A stretch of 64,000 nucleotides of DNA from Aspidiotus rigidus (taxonomy: Eukaryota; Arthropoda; Insecta; Hemiptera; Diaspididae), in contig JAVHKY010000083.1 in assembly GCA_035079385.1 (NCBI GenBank), positions 434,001 through 498,000 of the forward strand, written 5' to 3'. The notes below the pieces were generated by a model. The model had not been told where the DNA came from. It did no database searches and was given only the letters and a program-made list of their open reading frames with translations. Below, one piece after another: positions 25,901 through 37,840 of this stretch (position 1 is the first letter of the stretch; each line of letters opens with the position of its first letter). A program made the translations under genes and the position numbers.

Positions 25901-27328
25901 CGCCAGTGGTGTATCCCATCGAAGCAGCAGGTGTTTCAAAATATCCATCCTCGTAACCACCACCTGGCCCATAAGGTTCTTCCAGAGCTGCTCGTGCTCG
26001 ATCCAAAATACTCATGACTTTTGTTTTCCCCGGAAGTGGTCTAGGGGGTACAGCAGCGCCCATAGGAGGAACCGCCGCTCCTCTCGGGGCCATCACTGGA
26101 GGTCGTAAAGGTCCTCCTCGAATAACAGAGCCTCCTCTACCGGGGATTGGTCCTCCGCGTCCAACAGGTCCACCAACACCACCTCGGCCACCACGAGTAT
26201 TCCCACTGTACTGTTGAATTTCACGCAGTTGCTCTTGTCGTATTTCGTCGTTTACGTCAGGAACTAGATACTTTCGTATTTCAGCTAGTGCATACGCGAT
26301 ACGTGCATAAGCTTCAGCGGGTGATGCTAACACTTGAATTTCAACATGTAAATCATCATTTAAATGAGAATACTTTGGGTCGAGTGCGTTACGAAATTCT
26401 TCTTCCTGAAGACAATATGAGACAATGGAATTATAGAACTTCCGGGAATAACACTTACAACTTCTTTGAATAATGAAATGTACGTACTTTTGCTTTATCT
26501 CTCATAGAGCCTCGACCAAGAATCGCCATCTTACACATAGTCTCTTCTTGCAATCGTTTCAGAGAATTACCTTTCGGACCCAATAGTTTACCGACGAAGT
26601 TGAACTAATGGAAGACAAACATGTTGATATTATTAATAAGCCGAAAACTTGAAAAAAAAAATGATGAAATAATATACTATTACCAACCTTTGGGTGCTCC
26701 TTAACGGGAACCAGAACTTTCGTCACAAGCTTAATAGGTTTATCTTTATAAATGTCAACGTAACGATGGTCGGGTTTGTACGGTTTACCGCCAGTCTGAG
26801 CTTGAGCTTTGGCTACTTCTACTCAACAAATAAAAAAGGTCACAATAATTCCCAAGAAGATTTCGATTAAAGCTACACTACATTTTAAACGAGGTAAGCG
26901 AAAGTGAAGCTCAACATAAAAAAGTTGGATCGCAAGTAACCATCTGAAAAATTGAATTCAATATCAACAGCAGCAGCCGGATGATTTTCGATCTTTCAAA
27001 GATTACGTAAATGTTTCAACACGTGACGCATTATGAACGAAAAAATTATGGTACATCAAGAAATTAGACAATGTTTCTCTAGAATTAAAACACTCTCGCA
27101 GCAGCGGTCCTATCGTGACATGAAACGTTTCTAATTTTTCCGAATCGAACAAGTATTAATTTGTAAAACTTCTCAAGTCGAACCTTGATCCAGCAATCGC
27201 ATGGCATTTCCGTGTTCATCGGGACTCAGAGACAGTTTTTCCTTCAGTAATTCTCTAACATATTCAGAAGGCTTAACAATCTCTTCAGTAGACTCCATAT
27301 CTTCGATATCGTTCTTCTGGGCTGACAT
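22906..27328 (-). CDS. STAR-family KH-domain RNA-binding protein (Sam68/KHDRBS-like)
   Basis: This is a nuclear RNA-binding protein of the Sam68/KHDRBS type; relatives regulate splicing and mRNA handling. Exons on the complement: 27184-27328, 26688-26818, 26488-26604, 25900-26405, 25767-25813, 22906-23168. Phases agree through all joins, giving 402 residues. The N-terminus ([20 protein letters not shown]) resembles the QUA1 region. The KH domain covers roughly residues 68-180, with the GPKG loop at 101-104 followed by [20 protein letters not shown] and SMRDKAKEEEFR, a STAR signature. Then come [23 protein letters not shown] and proline-rich stretches (GRGG and PP repeats), a Tyr/Gly-rich tail ([16 protein letters not shown], and [13 protein letters not shown] on the last exon) and a basic end [11 protein letters not shown] that suits a nuclear localisation signal. 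The exact paralog (kep1, qkr58E, KHDRBS) cannot be decided by eye. Confidence 0.94.
24085..24152 (-). other. Candidate cassette (poison) exon in the STAR/KH gene
   Basis: Inside the 2.6 kb last intron, a TTACAG acceptor and a TTTG-GTGAGC donor bound a 68 bp segment. Joined after coding exon 5 it gives four sense codons and then an in-frame TGA. Skipping it gives the full open frame. Its length is not a multiple of three. The sites are good but use is unproven. Confidence 0.35.
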
Positions 27329-27740
27329 TTAGAAATATTTATAAAAACTTCCTTTTAAAACTACGGAAAACAAGATAAAAAAAACGAAATAAAACTTGAA
27401 ATACAGATCGAACACTAAGACAGAGGCGATTCGGACGAGATTTTACGTTTACGAGAAAACTACAAGATATTTCACACTGATTTCACATTACGTACATGAA
27501 AATACGAAGCTAAAGCGAATAATACCGATTAGCCGAAACGACATGCGTCCGCCATATTTACCTACTCTCAACTTGCCGATACCGAACAACCGAAGCCAAA
27601 GTTCGAATCATCATCATCATCAGCAATGATGCGTCAAGCCTACAGTCACAGCCATTTTTGTTGGCTACATCCGCTGCATCTGGATTCTGGTCTCCACTCC
27701 ATTCAGAAGCACGTTTCAGAAGCTTGTACCTGCCGTGACG
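27329..27740. other. Upstream region of the STAR/KH gene
   Basis: This holds the presumed promoter and 5'UTR of the minus-strand KH gene. A 77-codon plus frame (27396-27629) ends in a His run from a CAT repeat (27608-27622) and looks fortuitous. Confidence 0.35.
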
Positions 27741-27754
27741 AGGTGCTGTACTGT

Positions 27755-29060
27755 GTTCACGTTAAGAAAGGACAGAAGTACGTACCTCAAGAACGGAACA
27801 GCAGATTAGAATAACCAGGAGCGTCCAGTTATTGAGGTGAGGTTGGTGAGGTGAATACTTCTGTACTTTCTTAACGTGAACAGACTATAGGTTATATATT
27901 TGGTAGGTATTTGCAGACGCCATTTTGTGTACAAAAAGAATTTTTCTCCGCATAAGAGCCTAGATGTTATTTGTGTTTCTCAATGAAGGATAACATCGAG
28001 AACGGCACAATGGATTTTTTTTTGAAATGACCCGCGTTGGAAAGGAAATTTTATGGACAACTGAGGACCTATCTGTGAAAAAGGGCGTCCGTGAAGAAAA
28101 ATTCATTATACAGAAAAATCAGTTTGAAGTTTCAGTTCAAAATATCTCTGCAACAACGAGTTTAACCAAAAAAATGGTAAGGATGAAAATCGAAGAGCAA
28201 CTCTTCTTCTATTTGTATAAGAAACGATAATCACATTTTGAATACATCCAGAAACAAACAGAGTATAGAGATCATTGAAAATATGACAACAGACGCCCTT
28301 CTTATTGCTGAAATGGAAAAAATTGTGGGTTCGAAAAAAAAAAAAAAAAGATATAAGATAGTTTAAGATCTGAAACGCACGAAAATCGAGGTCTTCGCAA
28401 AAAGGGCGTCCGTCCTCAATTGATGATCTTTCCTTCAATTTTTCTCTGAAAGTATCATTTTCCGACTTATCAAATCAATGAATGGAACTTAGATGAAACG
28501 TGTCTCTTCGCAGCCCAAACACGTACTTTTGCCGCTCATTACATTGATTTGTAAGCGCTCGCCGTGCTTGGGCAAAAAAACGCATTCCATTTATTAATCG
28601 ATAACTCCAAAAATGATGCTTTTAAAGAAAAATCGAAGAGAAATCGTCGATTGTCCATAAAATTCCCTTTCTAACCCGGGTCATTTCAAAAAAATCCATC
28701 GAGCCGTTCTCGAGTTATCCTTCATTAAAAAACACAAATTTGCTCTTAATATGGGGAAAAAATATTTTTGCACACAAACAGCGTCTGCAAATACCCGTCA
28801 GATGAGCCCTAAAGGTGCTTGAATAGGGCTGTTCCGCATGCCTTGCCGTCTTATGCGTGCCATACTCAACTTGACAAGTTTTCGAGAAGTTGGTGCCAGT
28901 GGTGATAAGTGGCGACTGGGGACTGGGTTGAGAACCAAGAGAACTAAGAAGAGAAGCAAGAGCAAGACGACAGAGCAAGACTAACGTTTAACATTACATC
29001 TATAGTCCGTTCACGTTAAGAGAGGATAGAAGGTAGTACAAAGTACGTACCTTGAGAATA
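27755..29060. mobile_element. Foldback element with nested inverted repeats
   Basis: The inner arms are long: about 27903-28065 and 28645-28800 are inverted copies, sharing TATTTGCAGACGC, GAAGGATAAC and GAGAACGG, TTTGAAATGACCCG and AATTTTATGGACAA. GGGCGTCCGT occurs at both about 28083 and 28402 in direct orientation. A second motif, TTCACGTTAAGA, occurs at 27756-27767 and 29010-29021, and inverted at 27869-27880, and lies outside the arms. No transposase is seen. It is best read as a foldback or MITE-like insertion, perhaps two elements nested. Confidence 0.7.
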
Positions 29061-29775
29061 GAACGGCGGAAGGTAATTCTCACATCACTAACGTAAATAA
29101 CGTATCAATTCTATCCATAGTTACCCTTACCTCCAACACGGCCTACTTCATATAAGGCCAGAATGTAGCAAAGTCACAAACGTCGCACTTGACCAAAATC
29201 AGTGGATAGGTACAGATTTACATGGACGCTTATGGGAAAAAACAAATTTGTACCCAGTTTCAGATTTTAATTGGTTAATTCCTGATTCTTCTACAAATTT
29301 TTAAAAATCAGTGAATTTGTTATAGTAGATCCGCCATCATACTGGTCGGTAAATGGTTTCTCATATTATACACCACAGTTAGTAGTGTTATTAATTAGTT
29401 GCCAGTAATATCTGTATGTATTATGTTAAGAGGCATGTTATAGAGGTAAGATGAGCATAGTACAAAGTACTTGCTCATCTTCAACAGAATTTACAAACGA
29501 CTCTGTGTTAAAAAAATTTTTTTCTCAGAGACAAAGCTCTCTTCGCCATCTGGAGCGTAGACTGGAGGAATATCATAAACTACCACGTTTTGTGGGACAA
29601 CATTTTGTACAGTGAATCAGTGAAGATAGGCGCGTGTCGATACCACTATTTATTGTACCCTGGTTATAATTCATAGAGGTATAAACACGCGCATTAGCGC
29701 ATAATAATTCTTACTGCAGTAAATTTAATGTAGTCCTCGATTTGTTTTTTTCTCAAATTCCAATGTTTAAAACAT
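29061..29775. other. No gene recognised
   Basis: I see no exon or clear repeat apart from GTTTAAAAC-like words just after this stretch (about 29765-29815) at the border of the following repeat. Confidence 0.3.
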
Positions 29776-29814
29776 GTTTAAAACACTGTTTAAAACAATT
29801 TTGTTTAAAACATC

Positions 29815-30660
29815 GCAACCCTGCTAAAAATTGTTGCAACCCTAGCGGAATTCTCCATACCCGTTGAATAATCTGTTACCCTATTGTGACGAGTGGAAAA
29901 TCTACCCTATAAATTGCCTTTCTGTGACCCTAGTTCCCCTCCAGCAATTTCTCCAGGAAAAGTGCATCGGTGCATTTGTGACCCTGTAACCCAACAGTGA
30001 CCCTACATATTCCCGAAAAGTGGTAACCCTACTCAACGCACGGTATACCCTATTGTGACACTGAAGTAACCTTCGAAGTGCATAGGATCAGTAACTCATT
30101 AGTAACCTTAAAGTGACCCTGTTGTAGTCCTTGGACGAGCAACCCTAGAATCGCCACACTGTGACCCTTTAGTAACGCGATACCCGTACTCTGTAGTAGA
30201 CCTGTAGTAGACCTGTAGTTGCCCTGAAATGACACTTTCGGTTTCTCTTTGGTAACTCTACTGTGACCATGTAGCGACCCCATTATGGCTACCCTATAGT
30301 AGCCCTAGTACAGCCCCTTTATCGCCTCCACAAAAAGGGCTACTGTAGGGTTGTTAGTAACCCTATAGTAGCCTTTTTCATAGAGGTCATTGCCTCTACA
30401 AAAAAGGCTACTATAGGGTTGCTAAAAACCCTATAGTAGCCTTTTTCGTACAGGTCATTGCCTTCACCAAAAAGGCTACTATAGGGTTCCTAAGAAGCCT
30501 ACTGTAGCCCTTTTCATGGAGGTCGTTGCCTTCATGAAAAGGGCTACAGTAGGCTTCTTAAGAACCCTATAGTAGCCTTTTTGGTGAAAGCAATAGCCTC
30601 CACAAAAAAGGCTACAATAGGATTCTTAAAAATCCTACAGTAAAGCCCACATAATAGTAC
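29815..30660. repeat. Hairpin array of ACCCTATAGTAGCC-type repeats
   Basis: The first half (to about 30310) repeats GTGACCCT/GTAACCCT words. From 30325 on, AAAAAGGCTACTATAGGGTT and its reverse complement alternate, making at least five successive hairpins. The largest is a near-perfect palindrome at 30463-30598. No coding potential. Confidence 0.9.
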
Positions 30661-31143
30661 AACACAATGTTTATAAAATGAATGCAGTGTATTATTAGAA
30701 ATGAAATAACGAAAATTACAATTTACGCGTCATGAATACTGAAATGTAACGATTAAATTGAAATAATACGAAGTAAATGTAATCGACGGATATAACGGAA
30801 CAGAATAGTGCAAATAATGAACGAGAAGTGAACGTTTTTTACAAATTAGCATTTTAAGTATCAAAAAATTGCGACGTTAGCGCATAATTATCTCAAGCGA
30901 ATTGAAGAAAAGAGCACCAGTAAAAGTTAAAAAATACAAACGAATGGCGAAGTCGAAATATAAATAAAATATTGAAATAAAAAATAATTTAAAAAGAAAT
31001 GTACGTACAAATAAAGCGATAAGGAATGGCGAAGTCGGAATGAGAATAAATTGAAACAAAAAATTCAAAAAGAAATTCGCGTACAGTAAGCGTGTCCCTA
31101 GAAACCCTACAACATGCGAGCGAAACAAACAAAATTGGTCTAT
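30661..31143 (-). other. Possible 3'UTR of the unrecognised minus-strand gene
   Basis: AT-rich sequence directly 3' of the stop codon at 31144. No minus-strand AATAAA was found near the stop. The open frame 30877-31128 (minus) is hydrophobic by composition only. Confidence 0.3.
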
Positions 31144-32977
31144 CTACTCCGTCGGAGAATGGTGGTCATCGTTGACAGTTAAAGATGAGGAAGTCTTACG
31201 AAGCTTAGCGAGTTGTTCTTCAAGTTCTTCATCTAGCAATTCTGACAACGAATCATTGAATGGTGGGGCTGACGTGACCGACGTATTGGTACGAGAATGC
31301 TGCTGCAACTGACCTATGGGTGAAAGATAAAATACGTTTATTAAGAGGGTAAGAAAATTCAAGAAAAGCGACATAGTTCAGTCGAACGAAACACGAACTT
31401 GGCACAAACCTGGAGCATAGATTTTTTTGCGCAACCCACCTTTATGGTAAATTTGGTGAGGATAATCTTTGTACCGAGGTAGTATCATACGAGAAAAAGT
31501 GAAAAAAAAAAAAAGAAAAAAAAGAGGAACTGTCAGGAATTCTTATAAGGATACCATTTCTGACAAATATGCGCAAAAAATCTACATCGAAGATTGTACC
31601 AGAATCGTCTCCGTCTCCCCCCCCCCCCCTTCTAATGTGATCGGAGTAACAGTAATTTTTGTATGAAAGTTTACCTTCCTGATCTCGAGCTTCTCTCGAC
31701 GCCGAACTGTTGACTGTAACTTTTTTTTCCACATTCAGGCACCGACGTTTACATACGGTGCGACTGGATTTCAACCACCTTTGAATGATCGCGCGAACTT
31801 TATCGCGGTGATCCTTCTTGTTCCACGCTGCTGTAATAGCGGGACCATCACTCCTACGAAGGTGATTAGGTCGTACGATTGGTAGGTATTCACTCGGCCA
31901 GTTGCTGGTTTCACCTGAAACAGACATGTAGACTAGAGTACGCGAAGAAGAAAAAATAAAAAGAACCTGCGAAAAAATACTCACGAATTATTATTTCGTA
32001 CGCTTCAGTGTATTGAATCCACTGAATATAGAACATTTCGGCACCATTTACGAATGCTTCATTCGATACATTCGGGTCATTCTCGTCATTATTTTTCTCC
32101 CCGTTGAAAGATAAACGAAAAATGTTTCTCAACAAAGAGTATAAAGCATGAGTGTATCCTTCTCGAATAGGATTGTGCATTCGTACTGCCTGAATCTGCA
32201 AACATAATGAATGAGAGTACATAAAAAGAATCAGTTATACAAGTGCACACGGTAAGAAACGTCTAAGCATTTGAGTAAGCAATACAACTTACAAAATTTT
32301 CTCGCACGACGCTTTCAAAGTACAAACTAGTAGTTTTTATTTTTTCATCAAACGCCAAGAACTCCGATTTACTTGATTTTGGTAAATCGAGACGATGGAA
32401 CAATTCATGACTCGTGATGGACTCGGTGTCCCGTTCATTTTGGGAACATTCGACCAACGACGATGAGGTTGATTCGGCTACATCAGAAAATGGCAAATGA
32501 CAGAATGGCGAATTGCTCGATGGTGTACTCCAGACTGACGGGCTGGGTCGAACGCGATAGATTTCGAAGGAGTTGTTTCTCCATTGCCTGGCGTAGTCAG
32601 ATAAGAGTAAAGAGAGCAGTCTGAGGCGCGAGAAGCACCATCATCAGCACCATCATGTACAACATATCTGTAATAATAATTTCATTGAAAATGTAGTTCA
32701 ATATGTAAGAAATCAACACAGCCAAATAATACACGCGCTTACCCGAAATTGTTTTCAACGTTGACAGACGCATCTTCGAGAGTCTTTTCCGGCTTCTTTT
32801 CCTTCGCGACAGGTAACAACGAACTTCCGTAGGAGAATCTCGCTTTTGCTTTAGGTTGCCTCTCCGCACTAGGAAGGTATTCATTCTCAGGTACTGGTAA
32901 AGTGGATACGTCCGATAACAAACTGCTCGCGCTTTCAGACTTGATCCACGTCGAGGCTTCGTCGTAAGACAATAGCG
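31144..32977 (-). CDS. Unrecognised multi-exon protein gene (3' five exons)
   Basis: I do not recognise this protein. Exons on the complement: 32743-32977, 32293-32620, 31985-32195, 31675-31914, 31144-31313, all with GT-AG introns and consistent phases, giving about 394 residues to the stop. The first exon is rich in Ser, Glu and Lys (ASTWIKSESASSLLSDV). The second runs LLSLLLSDYARQWRNNSFEI, then a Ser/Pro stretch, then SESITS-like acidic sequence. The third is the most structured: IQAVRMHNPIREGYTHALYS and EMFYIQWIQYTEAYEIIIRE, probably helical. The fourth is basic (VRAIIQRWLKSSRTVCKRRC). The last ends in an acidic helix, SELLDEELEEQLAKLRK. No signal peptide or membrane segment is seen. A nuclear or cytosolic role is plausible only from composition. 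The agreement of five exons in phase argues that it is real. Confidence 0.7.
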
Positions 32978-33539
32978 CTGAAAATAAGGAAAGCATCAAA
33001 ACGCACCAAAAAAAGAAGAAAAAAAAAAAACATAATATTTCATTCTTGTACTTCGCAATTTATAACACGAGCTATCTTATCGAGTACTTACTGTAGGCAA
33101 ATAAGTAATATTATACGTGCGATAGGTATGCGGCCGAAGTATCAGAAATAATCGAGCGTCTTTTTCAATCAAACATACACCCGAGTGAGAATATTACTGA
33201 ACAATCATTGCGGAATTTCTTGTTTCAGACTCGAACTTGAGGTACGAAAGCTCGCTTCGATAGCGCATTGAAAACCAAAAATTCGGTAGGCTGAGAATCA
33301 GGAAATGAAGCAACATAAATTCATGGGAAATAAGAGAGTGAAGAACGAGAAAGGAAAATAGATTCGAGATCGAATATAGCGAAGATGGAAACATTTGACG
33401 ATCGAGTGGTTACTACGTAAACCATTTCAGTGACTGTATACATTGACAGACTAGAAAGAAATCGTACGTTACTTTATGCAGAAATAGTCGCTAATTATGA
33501 TATTGTCTAATAAATAAAATGCAGTATTTAAATGCTTAC

Positions 33540-34137
33540 GTAATGACGAATCGATTTTCAATCGGCGAGAATACTTGATACGCGAGAACACTGATGGACG
33601 AGTTGTACATTCACGAGTTGTACATTCACGATACCAAATTTGCACTGAAAAGAAAAGTGAACTGATGGTAATAATATTTCGTAAAATAAAACAACTTTAT
33701 GAGCGATTCGCCTAGACACGTACTTTACTGATTGGAGAGAATGAATATTCATATGCGTTGAACATGAACCATCAAACACCATCGAAAACGTACAAAGTGA
33801 AAGAGACGTAAGGCAGCGATTATCCACAAATTGAAGTACAATATCGAATGGCGAGCTAAGAATAACGTGGCGACAAGCTGAAAAGTTGATATTATATCGA
33901 GTTATTGAATACTATCTATCGTATGAGGTGTACATGAAACACGATTCCATATATGGCAAATAATGCGAAAAAATAACGTACTTGCACATGCAAATTATGA
34001 ATCACGACGAATGAAATCCAATCTTTCAATGTACTGCGTTGACAGGCACCGTATCCGCGTTAACGTGAATTACTTACACTTTCAAATCTTTTCGACGAAT
34101 GTGAACGATTTTTTTTTTGCACCAACTGCCGAAACAT
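33540..34137 (-). CDS. Candidate 5' exons of the unrecognised gene
   Basis: Exon complement(33540..33644) has a strong acceptor (pyrimidine tract then CAG) and a C-GTAAGC donor. It is open in the phase that joins exon 32743-32977 and encodes 34 full codons including a duplicated RECTT. Exon complement(34080..34137) starts in the context GCCGCCATG and encodes MFRQLVQKKNRSHSSKRFE. It joins in frame only if the GTGTAA donor at 34079 is used; the stronger GTAAGT donor two bases downstream would break the frame. The start is therefore uncertain. Confidence 0.4.
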
Positions 34138-35440
34138 GGCGGCTATAAACGACAATTGCTTCGCGTTCGAACTGGAAAACGAGTAACCGTTAACGTACGC
34201 CGACAACGGAACAATTCAAATTTCTTCTTATTGGCTTCGAGGTTTTCGTTTGAAATTTCGACGCTGTATGCAATGTTACCAACAACGTGTGGGAAAAATT
34301 ATTCACTTCTGTAGCACCATTTCTCCTGACATTTTCATTATTCGCGATTCATTTTCGAAATATGTATGATAATTCCATATGTGGGACATAATTATTTATA
34401 TAAAACTAATTAATCATTGAAATTTTGTAATTAATGCGCGTAAATGCAATCTACATGGCAGACACTCGTTGGAGTAGTAAGAGAAATATTTTATTTGTAT
34501 CACGTGATCAATTTCAACCAATCCTGGCTGTACCACACTACCTCATAGACAGAGGCGAAAAGAGCTGCCATCTTCACTGGATTTGTTTGTTGTTTATTAA
34601 TTTTCAAATTTACTATTCCGTTCCGTTCCAATATTACATTTAATTTTTACATCTCTGTGAATTTTGCGAAGTTTATTGTGTACATTTGCATACTACCTCA
34701 TCCTCTATATCTCCGTAACAAGGATTTCATCTCGCATAATGTCTCGTTCCTAAACTTATTGTCGAAGTAAGTATTTACTACATGATATTTACAATTTATC
34801 GGATAACCGGATGTCATAGCTACTGTATAATTTATTCGATTTTTTCGTTTCCTATTATTATAGATTCGCCATTCCGTCCTGCTTATTTCTATAGATGTCC
34901 GTTCTCGTCGACATTTCAACGAATGCGTATTTTCGTAGTGCTCATTCATTCTTCTGTAACAAAATTACACCACCATCGGATATCTGGTTTCAATTAAGAT
35001 AGATCAACGTTTTGTTCCTGAATTTTTACCGCATGTAAGTACATATATAAGTCTCGAATGAATATCTCTTGTCTTATCTTGTCGCACGCGCCTTATTTAC
35101 TCCTGTCCGTTGATCGACGGAAGCAAGCTTCTACCGTATTGATAGTATTCGCCTCTGTAATCTATAGGATGATTCATTTTATTGTGTACGATTCAAGTCC
35201 AGTTTCAACTATGATTTTTCAGTTCGAATCGTGCGCTTGATGCAAGAAGCTGTCGCTCTTGCTTAGATGTCTATCTTTGAGTGTAAATATCTTTCGTCAT
35301 TGTAACGATCTCTTTGTTTTCGAGCGTTCCATTAAAGAAACCTTTTCAAATTTTTTATTTCGAGTTGTTTAAAAGGAACTTACACGTATCTATCGTATTC
35401 TTCATATCGCATCGTGTTTTCTCGTCTCTCGTCTCCTATT
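34138..35440. other. Presumed bidirectional promoter region; no coding gene
   Basis: This lies between the candidate start of the minus-strand gene and the plus-strand exon-like units. Splice-donor-like GTAAGT words on the plus strand (about 34767 and 35035) fit additional non-coding exons of a plus transcript, but none is certain. Confidence 0.3.
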
Positions 35441-35497
35441 ATTATTATTATTATCATCGTATACTCGATAACTTAAAATCAATTTTTTTTCGTACAG

Positions 35498-36300
35498 AAT
35501 CGCCATTTGGTCTTTTAATGCCTCACACATATCGTATGTCACCGCAGACGTGATGGCAGCTATCAAGGCGTAGAATTACTGTTTGTTTCGCTGATATTCG
35601 ATTATAATCTGTTGACTTTGTTGATCGTAAGTATACCGATCGTTTATTCATCGCGTCCTGTTCTCTCATCTCTCTCTCTCCCTCCCTCTGTCCGTTAATT
35701 ATTATGCTCGATAATTTATTTGATATGTTATTTTACAGGTATTTTATACTGAATCACCATTATTCGCTGTTAATACCACAAAATCGTATGTCACAAGTGG
35801 TAGCTAGATGTAGAGCTGTTTACTGATAATCAATGCGATTGTTGTACGTGTAATCTGATGTTGAAACTGATATTTCTCGTTTGTTGCTCGTTATTCATTG
35901 TAAGTATGCGTCATGTTCTCTCATTGTTTGTCTCGTAAAATTAGTAAAATTATCAAATTATCGTATATTCGATAACTTAAAATCAATTTTTTTTCGTACA
36001 GAATCGCCATTTAGTCTTTTAATGCCGTCTACATCGTATGTCATCGCAGAGCTGGCAGCAATCTGTGCCTAGAATTACTGTTTGCTGATATACTCGATTA
36101 TCTTTGTCTAAAATTCGTTGACATTCATCTGATATTTCGTTGATTGTAAGTATACCGATTGTTTGTTCATCGCATCTTTTTCTCACATCTCTCCCCTTCT
36201 CTCTCCGTGTTCGATAATTTATTCCATTTGTTTGTACGTTACAGTTTACCTACTGGAGCCGTACTTTGAAATTAGATTTCCCTCGCCGTCGGATTTCTAA
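35498..36300 (+). ncRNA. Candidate spliced non-coding transcript with tandemly duplicated exons
   Basis: Three exon-like units lie in tandem: 35498-35626, 35739-35899 and 36002-36145. Each has an acceptor (T-rich then ACAG) and a donor (GTAAGTAT). A fourth acceptor at 36244 starts a further exon. Units 1 and 3 are near copies (CAGAATCGCCATTT start, shared intron starts GTAAGTATACCGAT); unit 2 is more diverged. Every frame is closed by stops inside the units, so they are not a protein-coding exon cluster. The array could instead be a decayed tandem repeat with fortuitous splice-like ends. Confidence 0.4.
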
Positions 36301-37400
36301 GGGAGGTTTGAGTTCCAACTCCCTGCAGTTGGGTCAGAGTCGTGGACCAATACATGTACGACCCAAAAAAATGATCGGGTTCTCATGGGCGAAGAAGCTC
36401 ACAGGGTACTCTTCTTCACGCCCTTCGAAGACGACGCCGTGTCTTTTGGAGATATGGATGGATCCGATTATGACAAGACGCAACATTTATTAGAAATTGC
36501 ACCAAGATCTGCGGACGTCCTTCCTCGCTCTCTGTATCTATGTCGTCGAAAGGAAGATGAAATTCGCTGTCGCAGGCAAGCTGAAGCCGAACAAACTCCT
36601 TCATATCGTTGAGTTTAATTTTTTTTTCGCCATCCATTCCTTCTCCTGTATGTTTAACTTGTAATTTTTTTTTTTTTTTCAACGCCATTCTTATTATCTC
36701 GCCATTCTATACTTTCCTTGTACTTTGTGTTTAGGTTTAGGTTCTTTTTTTTCGCAATTTTTTATTCGTACATTTGTTTCTTCTCGTTTTTGGGGATGAA
36801 CTTACTTTTGCGTGTTTTTGTATCATATTCTTCGAAATTTTCATTGCCACCGGTAACATAGATCTTGTCATTAAGAACACAGCATGTACGTTGAACTCAA
36901 GTAATATATTATGTTTATCTTACGGTTTGCGAATTATTTTGTCAATAACTTCATTATGAAGTGTGCTGAGTACGTATATGACTATCGGAATACTTACAGA
37001 AGCTGAACATAATTTTTAATATTTGAATTGAGAAATATTGAGTGATGGACGATTGCGAAAACATACGTGCAAGTACGAGTATATGAATTTGTGAACTTGA
37101 AATACACAGCGCCAGTCATTGAGAAAGAATTGCAATGAATTTGAACTAGTCATCTTGAAAAAGTTTACTGCTGCCATGAAATTTGCTAAACAATAAGTCA
37201 TTCAGCAGCGCTACAATTTGGTACTTTACGGTACATTTTTGGGAAAGTAGTTCATTGACCCTCATTCACTGTAAGATGAATTTGCGATACCTTTGAATTA
37301 CCTCAAAATAACCCATCCACGATCGAGTAATTTATGGGGAACTGCTGGGAATCTACATCATTGAACTGGGTAACTTTTGGTCAACAGCTCGCACCCTTAA
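36301..37400. other. No confident gene; possible last exon of the plus transcript
   Basis: Open frames overlap on both strands at 36266-36612 and 36416-36688, none with a recognisable domain. The plus frame at 36385-36612 is acidic then basic and might be a small protein, but nothing supports it beyond being open. 36600-36760 contains T runs. Confidence 0.3.
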
Positions 37401-37439
37401 TTCGCCCAAAAACAGACTTTCATTACTTCTAAGTAGCCT

Positions 37440-37840
37440 TCCACTACAAGTCTACTCCAGGTATATTTTTGGGTATCATCGCGAGCAATAATCGGGTCAC
37501 AGTATTACCCTTTCATCGCTTCTCAGTTACCCTTTACACGGAGTCTACTACAGGGATATTTTTGGGTATCATCGCGAGCAATAATTGGGTCACAGTATTA
37601 CCCTCTTATCGCTTCTCAGTGACCCTTCACACAGAGTCTACTACAGGGATATTTTTGGGTATCATCGCGAGCAATAATTGGGTCACAGTATTACCCTTTT
37701 ATCACTACTCAGTGACCCTGTACATGGAGTGTCTACTACAGGGCAACTTGAGAGTCATCGCGGGCAATCATTGGGTCACAGATATTTCCCTTATATCGCC
37801 CTTCTGTAACTGCAGTTACAAATGGTCTACAAGAGGGGAA
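37440..37840. repeat. Tandem repeat, 95 bp period
   Basis: GGGTATCATCGCGAGCAATA recurs at 37470, 37565 and 37660 with GGGTCACAGTATTACCC and GTCTACTACAGGG in each unit. A fourth, degraded unit follows near 37755. The open frame across it (37469-37846) only reflects a period near a multiple of three. Confidence 0.92.

Noticed and set aside
26014..26473. Pro/Gly- and His-rich plus frames
   Set aside because: Antisense to the RGG/proline-rich exon of the STAR/KH gene.
36385..36688. Overlapping plus and minus frames of 75-90 codons
   Set aside because: Open on both strands with no splice support or domain; neither could be preferred, so no CDS is called.
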